This document shows positions 43,189-54,290 of a stretch of DNA of 64,000 bases, one piece after another. Both the position numbers and the translations under genes were made by a program. Source of the DNA: Liolophura sinensis (Eukaryota; Mollusca; Polyplacophora; Chitonida; Chitonidae); NCBI RefSeq assembly GCF_032854445.1, contig NC_088297.1:8665375-8729374 (forward strand), read 5' to 3'. Positions within the stretch are counted from its first letter, which is position 1. Each line of letters opens with the position of its first letter. The notes beneath the pieces were generated by a model that was given only the letters and a program-made list of their open reading frames with translations, had not been told where the DNA came from and ran no database searches.

Positions 43189-44488
43189 ATCCACAGTCAC
43201 ATAAATGGATCAAATGTATTAATTCTTGAAGTCTGAAATCAAGAGAAGGTTGGGTGATCTATTCCTTCCTAATAAGTGTTGGTATGCTCACTAACCTGAC
43301 GTTCACATTTCACATCCCACCTATTGCCTTCTCTACAGCTAGCCTGAATGTGTATTTTTTTCTTCAATGACACTGCTACGCCCTGCTAATTCGACGCCAA
43401 AGTGAGGTTGTGCTGCACCGCTAGGAACGTCTTCAAGACGAGTGCGCCACGCAAAAACAGGAGACGTCACGCGCATGTTAAGTGTTTTCAGAGAACAGAC
43501 TGGATCAACTAAAGCCGATTTTAGCAAAACGCCCCGCTTTATTTGCATAATAACACAGGTGAACTCTCAAAAGACGCCTTCCTATTAACGTAAAGAATGA
43601 ATGGATGATTGCGGTTTTCCCCACGGGTAAGGTTACATCACTATCATGCAGTAGGGTAATACATATATAAGCAATTGTATCAACAATCAGGATGCAAACA
43701 CGTATTGAGAAGGCATTAAAGATTACGAAAACTGACCGCGCGGCTCACGAGCTACAGCGCATGCACGATACAAGAACCGCTTGCCACCAACCACAACAAC
43801 ATTAACATCGTCTTCCCACTGAGCGCCTTGTCACAGCTAAAATCAGCGTCACTGATTCCTCCCTTTCTTTGAGGAACACTCCTTTTTCACGGCTTAAGGC
43901 AGAAAACACTAAAAAGCACTGAAGACGCGATTTCTCCATATAACAAAAAGGTGGTAGTTCTAGAAGCAGAGCGAATGGACCAAAACTGCATTACGCTGCT
44001 GGGAAATTGGGCAAGTAAAAGATTATTGAGGGGTCGAGAAAGCCAAGAAAAACACAACAAGCAGGGCAATGTCACTTAACGTCTCTAGGGCTCGAGTCAA
44101 GACATCCTAAATTAAGTTAAAGACCCCTTAAACCGGATAAAAGCCTCGGGATTCAGTGGAGGTTGGATCAGATACCGTGTAATTACTAGAAAAGCCTTCT
44201 GCGCAGGCGTCCCCTCCAGAGTCTCCGAACGGACTGTAATTCCCGGGTAAATTGACACTACATCAACAGTCGGGATACAATGACTATCAGTTTGCTTGCA
44301 GCCCACAGAATATCTGAATCCCTAAATCTTCATGAGGATACAAAAAAAATGGTTTTCGTGTTGCACAGAATGAAACAAGAGTGATGTATTCTCCAAAAAA
44401 GTGTAACTTTCTTATCATTCATCTCGAACGTCTCGCAAGTCTATGTAGTAGATCACACATTCACCCATGAAATTTAAATATTGCCACC

Positions 44489-44622
44489 AACCTGCGGATG
44501 GCTGTGGGTTTACCCCAGGTTCTGTCCGGTTTCCTCCCACCATAATGCTTGTCACCGTCGTACAAGTGAAATATTCTTGAATGCGGCGTAAAACCGCAAT
44601 CAAATAAATAAATAAATAAATC
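44489..44622 (+). mobile_element. 5'-truncated S1 SINE with 8-bp target-site duplication
   Basis: Starts AACCTGCGGATGGCTGTGGG and ends AAATAAATAAATAAATC. Flanked by TTGCCACC at 44481-44488 and 44623-44630. Confidence 0.88.
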
Positions 44623-44630
44623 TTGCCACC

Positions 44631-46300
44631 GGAAAGACATAAAGCTTCACAGTGACTATAAAGTCGACGAGTATACATAGTATAAAAATCTTTTGAAGTC
44701 AATGACTCTCACTTAAATCTGCCTTTGTTCAGCGAATTGTATGATAGTAAGTTATTTTTCAAGCGGAAGCTGGATTCGAACACGCGATCTCCAGGGCCAG
44801 TCGACAACCCTTCGAAGAGTCCATTTAACGACCCAGATATCTAGGGCGCGGTTTCCAGTTCGGTATGTAAACCCTGCCTTGTCTCAGTCACGTGATTTTT
44901 GTCTCTCCCTTGATGCTCTGCCAAACATACAAACAATTTATTCGTGTACGATTTTCAGAAAGTCTGTGAGTACTTCCTTGTTAGTTGTGTGTCGATCGGT
45001 CTTTACGTCAAATTTTTGACGTACTATCTTTAAAAATGGACCTCCTACTTGTTAGCTTGTGCCATTTTCACTTAAAGGTGGTGCCTGGGTAGAAGACGAC
45101 ACGAAATCTTATATTGTGGATGTCGCAGCTGTAAAGCAAATGTGTGCGTGGTATATTTCTTACTATCTTGTCTCTCTGTGTCTGGCGAGGTCTGAATCGT
45201 CAACCTACAGTGAATAGGCTATTTGTCACGATTTTGAGAAAGTATGCCCGAACCATCGTTTGTCGCGTCTTGTCAAATAAACGGACGAGAATATATGAAA
45301 AATAGTGAAAGGTTATGCAACCCGTTGGGTTAGGTAGAGCCGTTACCTGACCCGACTGTCTACTGGACGCCAAGAAGTGTCAAATAGTCTGTGATTTTGA
45401 GAGAATAATGACGTTGTAAGAATGGTTTGGTTTATATACATATTTACTTATCACCGTCAGACTCTAAGCACAATTTACGTCTTATCTTCTCAGGTTGTCG
45501 CTTTCCCCAGAACATGTATAAATCATCAGATATGTTTACAGAATCTCTGACATTCTGACCTATCAATTATTCACCGGAACATCCAGGTTTGGGAAGAATC
45601 GTTTATTAAACTATTGATGTGTCTACTTTACAATAGGACTCAGAAAAAAGGACGCCAGGAAACGAGATGTAAAACATAATCGGGTGATGCAAAAACCATA
45701 ACCCATTAACCTGAGACGCAGTGAGGAGAAAATAATCGAATAAACCACTGTCAAAAACAACAGATAAAACCATATGGCCATTACGTGAAGACGCGCTAAG
45801 TGGATTATAATCGGTTCGCGGGCTGTTAATCGGACCCTTCCGGAGTGGAGATTATCTAGAGAGAAAATATTAGAAGCCCACATGAGGAAAAAGGGATCAG
45901 TTAGTGGTTAGAATCGGGATCCGTAACTGCTTTGAACAAGGGTCTGAGTGAGAACAGAGCAACCTTCTCTAAACCCACGTTCTGGTGGTGGCATTGCAAA
46001 AGTTTCTAAAATACAGGTTTGATGTTCTTTTTTTGTTGGTATTTTTTCGGTCCAAGGAGTATAAAAATTGACGAGCTCGCTAGTAACTTTCAGAAAGGCT
46101 TACTTTAATAATACATATATGGACTATGACGATGTAAAGGTTTCATAAAGTCAAACGGTGAAGGGATTCATGAAGAATTTCTGCATATACCGCATACAAA
46201 TTACGTTTGAGCTAAAAAAAAAAAAAGACAATCCAATCGTATTCTCAACGTCTAAGTGAAATTATGCGTGGAAGCTTAAACCGGGGGGGTGGGGGGGGGG
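44631..46300. other. Gene-free segment 44631-46300
   Basis: Contains a tRNA-like remnant (GCTGGATTCGAACACGCGAT, 44768-44787, B-box in reverse) and a G-run (46282-46300). Nothing else recognised. Confidence 0.4.
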
Positions 46301-46530
46301 CTAGCGCAGAGCAATGACTCAGGAGCCTCTCACACATGCGGTAGCTGTGAGTTCAAATCCAGCTCATGCTGGCTTCCTCTCTGGCCGTACGTGGGAAGGT
46401 CTGTCAGCAACCTGCGGGTGGTCGTGGGTTTTTCCACGGCTCTGCCCGGTTTCCTCACACCATAATGCTGGCCGCCGTCGAATAAGTGAAATATTCTTGA
46501 GTACGGCGTAAAACACCAATCAGATCAGAT
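46301..46530 (+). mobile_element. S1 SINE, nearly full length
   Basis: CTAGCGCAGAGCAATGACTC, B box GAGTTCAAATCC, body, and tail GAGTACGGCGTAAAACACC. The head start is replaced by a G-run. Confidence 0.9.
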
Positions 46531-46730
46531 TAAATCGAGAGTAAACAATTGGGGTTGTGTCAAAGAATGGGTTTTTGATGACACAGGAGTGTTTTGTTGT
46601 TAAATTGTTTGTTGTTAAATTTTTATGCATTTTATTTATTTAGTAATTAACTTGGAAATACAAAAACAGAGGAGTGACAGAACATTACAACAGTGTATCT
46701 ATCTCGGAATATCTCTGTATATGTACCTAT

Positions 46731-46800
46731 ATAGTGCTGCCTCACTGGAACGCCACGCACGCCGAAAACACCAAGCATGGTCCGTCATTCCATGACAATA
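46731..46800. mobile_element. S3-type SINE core remnant
   Basis: TAGTGCTGCCTCACTGGAAC, GCCACGC...ACACCAAGCATG resembles the body at 51090-51170 and 59037-59115. Confidence 0.45.
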
Positions 46801-47171
46801 CATTAATACGTACCTGAACAGAACTGTAGCTAACCTATAGATATATACATATGTATGATATATACATATATATTTATATGTATATATCCTGTAGATGCAT
46901 GCAAAATAACAGTAAAATTCCGTTAGGATTGAAACAGTTGATGTAACAGCTTTCTGTGGAATTTCCGTACATGTCATCTGTGTAGATAAACTTGCTTACA
47001 TACAGTACTAGACCTCTCCTATTGCTCAAGTTAGAGTACTGCAAGCCTCCTATTTTATGTGCCCATAAGCTAACAACTACAGAGTGAAAGATGTTGGTAT
47101 TTGGTACATCCAGTCAAATCCAAAACGACACAATATGGCGAATTTCAGTTGTAGAGGGGTAAGGGAGGGTT

Positions 47172-47275
47172 GTCTCGCCTAAAGCATACGTATTAACAGT
47201 GTTATGGAAGCAGTGGTGAAGTGGTTATCTCGCCTAAAGCATACGTATTAACAGTGTATGGAAGCAGTGTTGAAT
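47172..47275. repeat. 56-bp tandem duplication
   Basis: TCTCGCCTAAAGCATACGTA, TTAACAGTGT(T)ATGGAAGCAG occurs at 47172 and 47228. Confidence 0.88.
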
Positions 47276-47710
47276 TGAAAAGCTTGATTGAAAACAGACG
47301 TTTTTATTGAACGGTAGACTTTGTTCTGGACTGTTTGGCCAAAGATACCGATCAGATTTCGTTAGCTCTCTCTCTTAGTTCACCAACATTCAGCATACAT
47401 GCTACAATAGGAGAATTCCTACACTATATACTACCATAGGGTAAATAAAGAACAGGCTTGCCCAGCTGCTGAGCACAATTTATATGGTTGTGTGTTCTAG
47501 ATTAGAGGTGGTTTAGATATGCGGAGCCGATATCCTCAGCGTCACTACAGGCAGAGATAGAGCGTGCTCGTTTCGACGACTGCTGTCCAGCTCGTATTTA
47601 TCAAGCAGCTAAAGCCTTAAGTCATAATTGCAGGCGCCCATAACAGAAGAGAAAATACACTTTGTTCATACATTGTTCTGCAGTAATGAATCATTTTAAA
47701 AATTATAAAG

Positions 47711-47929
47711 GGGCCTCCGTGGCTCATTTGGGTTAGCACGCTAGCGCAGCGTAAATGACCCAGGAGCCTCTCACCAATGCGGTCCCTATGAGTTCAAGCT
47801 TATGCTGGCTTCCTCTCTGGCGGTACGTGGGAAGGTCTGCCGTGGGAAGGTTTCCTCCCACCATAATGCTGGCCGCCGTCGTATAAGTGAAATATGCTTG
47901 GAGTAAAACACCAATCAAATAAATAAATA
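47711..47929 (+). mobile_element. S1 SINE with head, internal deletion and target-site duplication
   Basis: Head GGGCCTCCGTGGCTCATTTG, tail GGAGTAAAACACCAATCAAA. Flanked by AAAATTATAA-type repeats (ending 47710; 47930-47940). The segment between ACGTGGGAAGG and TTTCCTCCCACC is shortened. Confidence 0.88.
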
Positions 47930-48479
47930 AAAATTATAAGCTTTCAACAGCAAAACATTTGATTTGTATTTGTGTATATTTGACTCAAGTCTTTGAAACG
48001 TGCATAACGCAACCGCATGGTGAGTTAACGCAAATTTCATCACTGCTTGTGCTAAAGACATACACGTAAGTCACTATCGGAATTACGATCATCTTGACTT
48101 ACGATCGCTCTATGGACTTCAACCTCCAGTTTTCACCGCGACTGCAATTTTCGGAGACTATTTTATACTCCTCTCAGTGCATTCTCCGCTCAGTAACCTC
48201 AAAGAGTAGTAAAATCGGGGCAGTTTTCATCGAAAACTTACGGATTTACCTCAATACCAACCACTGTATATAGCTGAGAGCACTTGTAATTCTCGGACGC
48301 ATCTTATTTGAATAGTGAAGGCGGTCTGTGAGTGCTCCGTCTACATAATTATCGGCTAATACCACATGTTCCGATATGCCTCATTGGTAACCACAATGCC
48401 ATGTGCCGTACAGGCACAGTTGAGGATGCGGGCCATGTTCATGTTCATTTAGCCTTGTATATATGTATGGTCACAGTAT

Positions 48480-48960
48480 GGAGGGTTTAATACCGCGCCG
48501 TTGTATCACAGCGAGTGCTAACGGGTCCAGGCTCGACAGTGACACAAGCGCTTTAATTACAGCGCCGGTACAAAGGCTCGGCGGATTAATACAGCCTAAT
48601 CACACCCACATTTGACCCGCCATTTGCGATTACGCGTGTATACTTAAATCCGTCTTAATTAAACCGGGTCTAATTGCGCGTGGCCCTACGGGAGGAATTA
48701 TTAACTGCCTTATCACTATGTATCACCATAGAAACACGTATGGGTTAATCGTTGTCCGGCCCAGTTCTCAGAGCCCGTTTTCGTGACTGTGACTTGCGAT
48801 AACCGCTATGCGGCACACGAGGGATAAATCCCAGCCGCTGGCATTTTGGAGCTTTTGGCAGATCGTTAGCCTTTCAATGCCAATGGCGGCGGCGGTGACG
48901 TCCTTTTGGACAGTGGAATGGTTCCCCCAGCTGGAATAAGCCAAAGTGTCTCTCGGTGAA
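48480..48960. promoter_or_regulatory. Candidate conserved noncoding/enhancer element
   Basis: A repeat-free stretch of about 480 bp, with higher GC than its flanks and no long open frame. It holds clustered homeodomain-like sites: TTAATTA (48553-48559), TTAATTAA (48655-48662), TAATTG (48671) and AATTATTAA (48696-48704). It also has AATGGCGGCGGCGGTGACGTCC near 48880. The call is inference from composition and motifs. Confidence 0.35.
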
Positions 48961-49396
48961 GGTCACAAGATCAGTCTCGAAAGTTGTGGGATTATTAAAG
49001 GGCAAACCTTGTCATATGTTTATCCGAGCACTCACGCAAACGTATCGGTCATTTTACACAGCAAATTTCCCAAATAACGGTAAAAAAACATGATCGAGTT
49101 CTAAAATGTCTCCGGTCAAAGTTGCCCGGATCTCTACAGGTTTCTGTTCTTCTGTGTAAAACGCATTGCTCCATTGTAGTGTATGCAATCTAATTTACTG
49201 CTATGTTTTTGCCTTGTATTTGGTCTTCCAAAATTTTTCCGGTTAAAGAGTTAATTAGCCACATAACACCTGTGTCACTCAGAGGAATAAATTCTGCACA
49301 TATATGGCAACGTCACATATGCACAAAGAGTGCACTTATAAGCCACACAAAAGAACAAAGTGGGTAGACATATGGATGTGTCTCACAAAAGATTTC

Positions 49397-49478
49397 TTTG
49401 CACTGGTTGTTTTACGCTGTACCAAAAATATCGTACTTATGGTGGCCAATGTATTATGTCGGGCGGAAACCGGACAAA
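49397..49478 (-). mobile_element. S1 SINE, strongly diverged fragment
   Basis: GGTTGTTTTACGCTGTACC ... GGTGGCCAATGTATTATG, TCGGGCGGAAACCGGAC. Confidence 0.6.
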
Positions 49479-51069
49479 GAATACCAGACTCCTCGAATAG
49501 TCACATAAAAGAACAAAGGAAAGCACGACTTGGAAGATCTACTTTGAATATGGGCGGCTTGTTCCTTTGGCTAACACGGTGCCTGACGACATACATTAAC
49601 ATACATTAAGGTCCATACAGCCTAGCTTGCAATCCAAACATCTGACTTCAGCACTTCATTCAGTGAAAACAAAATCCGCAAAAAACTAAAATGAAGTTGT
49701 TTTCAGGGAGAGTGTTTAATGGCCTTTCCTCTGAGGCCCATAACATTTTTATGTTTTTCTTCAGTTTAAGTGATCTATACCCAGAAAATGAGGACAGACT
49801 GAGATTTAGAAGGTGAATCTGGGAAGTAAATACGTTTGACGTGTTTTCTCTCTACGCTTAAACACTGTGGTCATAAAAGTTCCTAAGCCCGCCTTCTGAA
49901 ACTTTTATCTTAAGTTGTTCTTTTCGTATCATTTGTTGAAAGCTGTTGATGTGCCCTTACTGCAAGCAGAAATTAAAACAAAGCGCATGCAAGAATTTTC
50001 GCAATGAGCAATGGCACTGAAACTCTTCCATCATGCATGCAAAATCCTAAGTAAAGTTCTGGAGGACGGGATAGGATGTCGTAGGTAATTAGCGCATAGA
50101 ACCGCAGAGCTCTTACTGCCTTAATGCTGACTGAATACGATCATGATTCCGCCTTGTTCACTTGTCCGTCCGGTATATTGCCTTTGATCACGCCTTTCCT
50201 GCCTCTATACGTGTAACGGACAAGACGATGTAGCGTAGTTAAATATCCACTGGTTGATTTCACTACAACCAGCCAACCCCAAGTTTCAATTACAGACGGT
50301 GTGTGCAAATATTGAATTTCTGGGGAGTAGAAACGACCCCTCAAATAGCTCGAGGCAATGTTTCCTGGTGTGGATTGCTGGATACTGGCGTTAAGCCGTA
50401 CGTGAGTGTCACTTCAGGGTATACAGCCGATGTCAAGTATAGTTGCATGCTAATAACAACACCGTCCTAATTCGACATTGTAATTGCAAAGTGTCCAACA
50501 CATTCGATGGCTGATAATAGCCAATATCTGATTTATGCGCATCAATAAAGACGTCATATTAAAGGATAGTGATCCATTTCATGTAGTTAAGTATATCAAG
50601 CGGGGTTTTGAAAGAAATTCATCTTTTTCTTTCTGTGTATGTATGTATGTACATAAAAGAATATATAAATTCTATTTGATAAATTTCTTACATATTTACC
50701 GAGTTACTACAAATATACGTGCGATTTCAAATCACAATGTCGTCATCAAGATGCCATATTTCATTTATTTATCAGCGTTTATTTTTACATAGGAATTCAA
50801 AAAAAAAAACAATTAACGGGTGGGAAAAAACATATTTGCATTTTGGCTTAAGAACACGCTAAAAGTATAAATCACCCACGCGTAAATACCTTTCGCTGCC
50901 ATGACAGAAGTGCGCGCCGCAACAAAAGAGATTCATATCGCACTATATGCACGCGTAATGTCCATCGTTTAAACCTAAGTCTTATAATTTATACAGATCG
51001 ATGATGTAAAATGACAAAAGAGTTCTGCCTATTTCAAGGGCTCTCTTCAACTCTGAACTAAACAGATGT
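49479..51069. other. Gene-free segment 49479-51069
   Basis: AT-rich with short open frames. No exon, SINE or satellite recognised. Confidence 0.4.
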
Positions 51070-51312
51070 TCTCTCCAAACCACTGTCACCACTAAAGTAT
51101 CATGCCCAAGACACCAGACACTCCAACCAGTCACATTACACTGACACTGGGCCAACCAGTCCTGTTTCCTTACTCTAGTCTTTTAACGCTGCGTGGGTGA
51201 AGCCAGGCAGCAACAAGAAACATGTGGTTTTAATCTTTGTTATGATCCGAGCCAGGTTCGGACCCAGTTCTCCTGACTTCCAGGCGGATCCTCTAAACAC
51301 TAAGCCACCGAT
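51070..51312 (-). mobile_element. S3 SINE (tRNA head, shared core)
   Basis: In reverse it has the head GGTGGCTTAGTGTTTAGAGG (A box) and GGGTCCGAACCTGGC (B box). The core, CATTACACTGACACTGGGCC and AACCAGTC on the + strand, is shared with the S2 copy at 39125-39150 (ATTATACTGATACGGGTCAACC). Confidence 0.7.
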
Positions 51313-52796
51313 CAGTTAATCGATCGATTTTAACTGAAATGTAATTGGGCGGTAAATCTAGAAGATTCTAACAACCTCATTGAAAACGGATAACTTCTTT
51401 TGCATCTTATTTCTCGTTATTTTATACGCGCAAGAGGATTTGTAGAATTAAGGCTATGTTCGGAATGGACCGGCCTTGTCATTATACAAACTGAAGTTCT
51501 CTTCTTTGATGCAACGGGTGATAACCAATAACAGATATGTATCGTCACATGTTTTAATCACAGTTATAAATAGTTCGACGACAGAAAAACTGTACATGTA
51601 CATGTAGAAAATGCTGAACATTTATATGGTATTTTCTGACAATGGTAGGCCTATGTTGCTGAAGTTATGAAGAAACGAGATAAGATGCTGGAGCTGAGTA
51701 CAATCCAGCCATTCCAGGCGTAATTATGTACCACTTGTTTCCTGAAGAAGATGGTTAGGAAAGAAGTTATGAGGAAAACATTGCTCTAGGAGGTGTCATT
51801 GCGCAGCGATTCCAAATGAAACGACACGCAGAGGTTCTGGGAACGGCGACGTAAAATGGAAGGGGTAGGAGCCGATAAAATATATCGATCGGTGGGTCGT
51901 AACGGAGGCCTAAGGCGTCCATCACTCACTCAGCCCATTCCGTGTTCATACACCACGCCATGTTCAACAGGTCGTAAAGGCATGTCGAGCTCTGTACATG
52001 AAACAAGCCGAGCAACCAATTATAAGAACTTCGCGCATGCGCCCCAGGACTCATCTGAGGCTTCGTAGACCTCAGCCGGCCTTTTTTAATCAATGTCTCC
52101 CTCCTGAACACACTGTAAGGGTGTGACTTCAAACGCGCTTATCAGTTAATGAACATCTTTCTCCTCGGCTATTTTGTCGGTGAAGATTTGGCAAGCGATA
52201 CATTCAGACCACAGCTAGCCCAGAGACCCTGGTTTTATCAAACATGGTGTTCTGGTATTTCTAGAAAACATCGCAATGCAAGCAGTTGTAGTCACAGAGC
52301 AGACATGCCAATATATAGCAAGTGATGGTGTATCGTTTCTGCAAAAAAAAAAAAACAAAAACAAAAAAAAAAACAGATAGAGAGATGCTGCTAAGGGACG
52401 CTTGGGTAATTTCTACCATATGTTTGTGCACCATTTGGTCACAGAGACAGCAAGTGACCCTGAACCACTAAGTATTACAGAGACATGTGATAGACAGTCA
52501 TTCATATGACAGGCAGCACCATCTGGGATGTACGATTTCTGTTAACAGCCACCAATTGTTAACAGCCGCCAATTCATTTCATTGCAGCATTTCTGATAAC
52601 TCTTCTTTACCTCGCAAGACTGCAATAAATGCTTATGTTCTTGTTTTTAAAAGAGTTGTACCGTCGTGCTTGTTGAGATCTAGGCACGACCTAAGGATGC
52701 GGTGGAGATGGCTGTCATGTTTTTTGTCTACAGACAACTCGTAAAGAGCTGGATACGAAATCACACCGGTTTTTTGACTGAATGCATGACTGATGG

Positions 52797-53035
52797 ATTC
52801 ATTGATAGGTCTTTAACGCACCGCGCAAGCTCGAGAAGTTTTCACTTGTATGACTACAGTCAGGTTTGTAGGCGAAGGCAACTGGAGTGTCAATTTTTCA
52901 GTCAATGTCAATGACCTTCGTCCAAGTATATTTTTAAAGCCGAAGCCGAGAGCTGGATACGAACGCGTAACCGCACTAGTCTAACGCTCGTTTCAACCAT
53001 CTGAGCAAGCGAGCCGGCCGCTACCCCTACCCGCC
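52797..53035 (-). mobile_element. SINE with a different tRNA head but S1-like tail (S4)
   Basis: Tail ATTCATTGATAGGTCTTTAA, CGC and TTTTCACTTGTATGACTACA resemble the S1 3' half. The head in reverse, GGCTCGCTTGCTCAGATGG (A box) and GCGTTCGTATCCAGC (B box), is unrelated to the S1 head. Confidence 0.6.
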
Positions 53036-54015
53036 CCCACCCTCCCTCTCCCTAAGGGTACATCGAATGGCGCAGACTGAACGATTGTAGGAGTCTAAGC
53101 TTAGATACGTGTATTTTTGGTCGACGTTTTCCGATTGTTTTCAAACGACATTTACAACTGAGAAGAGTTACACATCACAGCTGTGATCCTAGCTAGTCTA
53201 GACACGCGCAGTGGGAAATGTCACGTGTTACGTGAGGTACTACGCACTACGCAAGTCACACCCAAAGCCTGCCAAGAATACAAACTGTAACAAAACACAC
53301 ACTTGTTGATCTGAGTGTGCCGAAAATGTATGAAAACCTACACTCTGTTAAATTAACACAGGTGTCTATGACAAACTTATTCTGTTATTTCAAAAGAATA
53401 TTTTTGTTGGTGTATTGTGTTGTGCATGACATACTATTGCGCTGCAGTAAAGTAATCTAGTTAAGTGGCATAATATTATCTTAAATTTAACAGGTTAGAG
53501 ATTAGTTTTTCGATTGGAAGATTATTTCTATTAACCTTTCGGAGAAGAAAAATGTCATGAAAATATCGTAAATCGACGAATGCTTATAACTGTTTCTCAA
53601 ATACAGCAGCGGGCAATCGGCTGTACACCATCGGGATTCCAACATACTGCCTTATTTGTCAGAGACAAAATAACATATAACGATATAGAACTCTGACATG
53701 AGTAAGCCTCTCTTAGACATGAGCAACAACCTTAGCGGCCTACAGTGCCCACTTTCGCACTGTCCTCCATGCAACGTTGGCCCTGGGATCACGAGACCAT
53801 CTTAGACTTACGTCAAAATTTCAAATCACTTAAAAATTATTATTTCGTACGTAAGATCAAAATATTGCTTGACAGCGTAAATTCTGGGTAAGTAATTGTA
53901 GCTAATTTCAGCTAAAATATCGGAAAGGAATGTAGGAGAGTTTAATGAATAAGATTGTGACGTAAGTCTAAGGTCACTTCGTGATACCCCGGTCTGCTGA
54001 CTATACCACTAACCT
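53036..54015. other. Gene-free segment 53036-54015
   Basis: No recognised feature. Confidence 0.4.
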
Positions 54016-54026
54016 TAATGGCTGAT

Positions 54027-54279
54027 TTGATTTATTTATTTGATTGGTGTTTTACGCCGTACTCTAGAATATTTCACTTATACGACGGCGGCCAGCATTA
54101 TGGTGGGTGGAAACCGGGAAACCCACGACCATCCGCAGGTTGCTGTCAGACCTTCCCACGTACGACCCGAGAGGAAGCCAGCATCAGCTGGACTTGAACT
54201 CACAGCGACTGCATTGGTGAGAGACTCCTGGATCATTACGCTGCGCTAGCGCGCTAACCAACTGAGCCACGGAGGCCCC
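54027..54279 (-). mobile_element. Full-length S1 SINE with 11-bp target-site duplication
   Basis: Complete copy in reverse, ending in CCAACTGAGCCACGGAGGCC. Flanked by TAATGGCTGAT at 54016-54026 and 54280-54290. Confidence 0.95.
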
Positions 54280-54290
54280 TAATGGCTGAT

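Noticed and set aside
44741-45019. Possible tRNA gene near GGATTCGAAC
   Set aside because: Only a B-box-like stretch in reverse. The remaining arms of a cloverleaf cannot be drawn, so it is a SINE-head remnant at most.
52487-52914. Two + strand open frames
   Set aside because: The right part is SINE (S4). The left part has no recognisable motif.
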